Shown one piece after another: positions 5,777-6,460 of a DNA stretch of 6,460 bases. Under the pieces are notes generated by a model that worked only from the letters and a program-made list of their open reading frames with translations, had not been told where the DNA came from and did not search any database. The position numbers were made by a program, and so were the translations under genes. This DNA is from Sulfurovum sp. GTDB taxonomy: Bacteria; Campylobacterota; Campylobacteria; Campylobacterales; Sulfurovaceae. Where the stretch lies: contig SOIK01000176.1 in NCBI GenBank assembly GCA_004377245.1, positions 1 to 6,460 on the forward strand, written 5' to 3'. Numbering within the stretch: the first letter of the stretch is position 1; each line of letters starts with the position of its first letter.

Positions 5777-6460
5777 CCTTCTCTAAATTTAAACTTACGC
5801 TCGTTCCTAACCCTTTTTCCGATTGGATCTGGATCTCTATCCCCTCATCGTCACAATAGGCTTTCACTAAAGCCAGTCCTATGCCCTGCCCTTCTTCTTT
5901 ATTATCACTCTGATAATAGCGCTCATACACTCTGAGCAATTGTGTCTCATCCATCCCAATACCCTCATCTATGATCATTAGTAAATTCTCTTTAAGTATC
6001 ACTTTTATGAGCGATTCTTTTGAAGAGTACTTCATGGCATTCATCAACAGATTATCTATCATTTTTTCAAAACCGATCTTATCTATCTCAATGAACATCT
6101 CACCAATATCTAAAGAAAAACTGTTTCTTCCAAATGCCTCAAACGTCTCTATACGTTCTCGCAATAATGGCTCCAGTAAAAGTTTCTCTTTGGCAATAGG
6201 GTGCAACTCTTTTTTAATACTGTAAACCAACTCTTTGTAAAGCCTCTCAAGCCTTACAGAGGAGGCTTCTATACGGTTAAGACGTTGCAAAGACTTTTCA
6301 TCATCCATGACACGTTTTTTAAGCATAGCACTATTGGCTTTTATAGTAGAGAGAGGGATATTGAGTTCGTGGAGTATCTCAGAGGTGAGGTGAGAAAGGT
6401 TAGCATCAAGCTCTGCCTTGGGTGCAAGCAGGTGTGAAGAGATAATGTACCCCCACCCCG
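5766..6460 (-). CDS. Sensor histidine kinase (HK1), C-terminal part (runs off the right edge)
   Basis: The visible 230 residues begin GWGYIISSHLLAPKAELD, the stretch just after a second membrane helix, and continue in frame without a start. The phosphoacceptor motif is ILHELNIPLSTI, with the histidine codon at 6369-6371. The HATPase_c domain follows with N box KMIDNLLMNAMKYSS, G1 box IIDEGIGM, and G2 box EGQGIGLALV. The catalytic boxes appear intact; the F-box region reads YERYYQSDN. An ATG at 6326 lies after the phosphoacceptor histidine, so it is not the true start. HK1 is clearly a different protein from HK2 (the catalytic domains differ in most positions outside the boxes). Its partner may be a regulator upstream of the window or the one at 4577-5254. 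It ends 75 bp before the first cytochrome gene, and its last codons overlap the candidate operator. Confidence 0.9.
   Translation of the reverse strand, partial: GWGYIISSHLLAPKAELDANLSHLTSEILHELNIPLSTIKANSAMLKKRVMDDEKSLQRLNRIEASSVRLERLYKELVYSIKKELHPIAKEKLLLEPLLRERIETFEAFGRNSFSLDIGEMFIEIDKIGFEKMIDNLLMNAMKYSSKESLIKVILKENLLMIIDEGIGMDETQLLRVYERYYQSDNKEEGQGIGLALVKAYCDDEGIEIQIQSEKGLGTSVSLNLEKVHV

Overview
The window looks like part of a chromosome of a Campylobacterota (Epsilonproteobacteria) species, probably a Sulfurovum- or Sulfurimonas-like sulfur oxidiser. This is inferred from the AT-rich base composition, tight overlapping genes, and the style of the small c-type cytochromes and kinases; no marker gene is present, so the placement is tentative. 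All convincing genes lie on the minus strand and read from the right end of the window to the left. I see no genuine plus-strand gene.

In order of transcription (right to left): the C-terminal part of a membrane sensor histidine kinase (HK1, running off the right edge); a 75-bp gap with a candidate promoter/operator; a small periplasmic cytochrome c; an OmpR-family response regulator; a second, complete sensor histidine kinase (HK2); a second small c-type cytochrome; a 66-bp gap with a second candidate promoter/operator; then a tripartite efflux system made of a TolC-like outer-membrane protein, an HlyD/AcrA-type periplasmic adaptor and the N-terminus of an RND inner-membrane pump (running off the left edge). 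Most junctions overlap or nearly touch, so this reads as one operon or two nested ones: sensing (kinases and haem proteins), regulation (response regulator), output (efflux pump).

The only break in this packing is a 260-bp insertion between the response regulator and HK2 (4330..4589). It has near-perfect terminal inverted repeats of about 29 bp, is flanked by TA dinucleotides, and its interior is almost entirely two further inverted repeats, so a single strand would fold as an outer stem carrying two long arms. Removing it with one TA restores a TAATG stop/start overlap between the two genes, the same junction found between the outer-membrane protein and adaptor genes. It is therefore best read as a MITE-like non-autonomous element that has uncoupled kinase translation from regulator translation and added a few codons to the regulator.

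A second notable pattern is a shared motif (TTCAC-N6-TTCAT followed by NTTGG, half-sites exactly 11 bp apart) in both non-coding gaps that precede genes: before the first cytochrome and before the outer-membrane protein gene. An 11-bp direct repeat is the typical geometry of OmpR/PhoB-family binding sites, so these are candidate operators for the response regulator encoded here, linking it to its own operon and to the pump.
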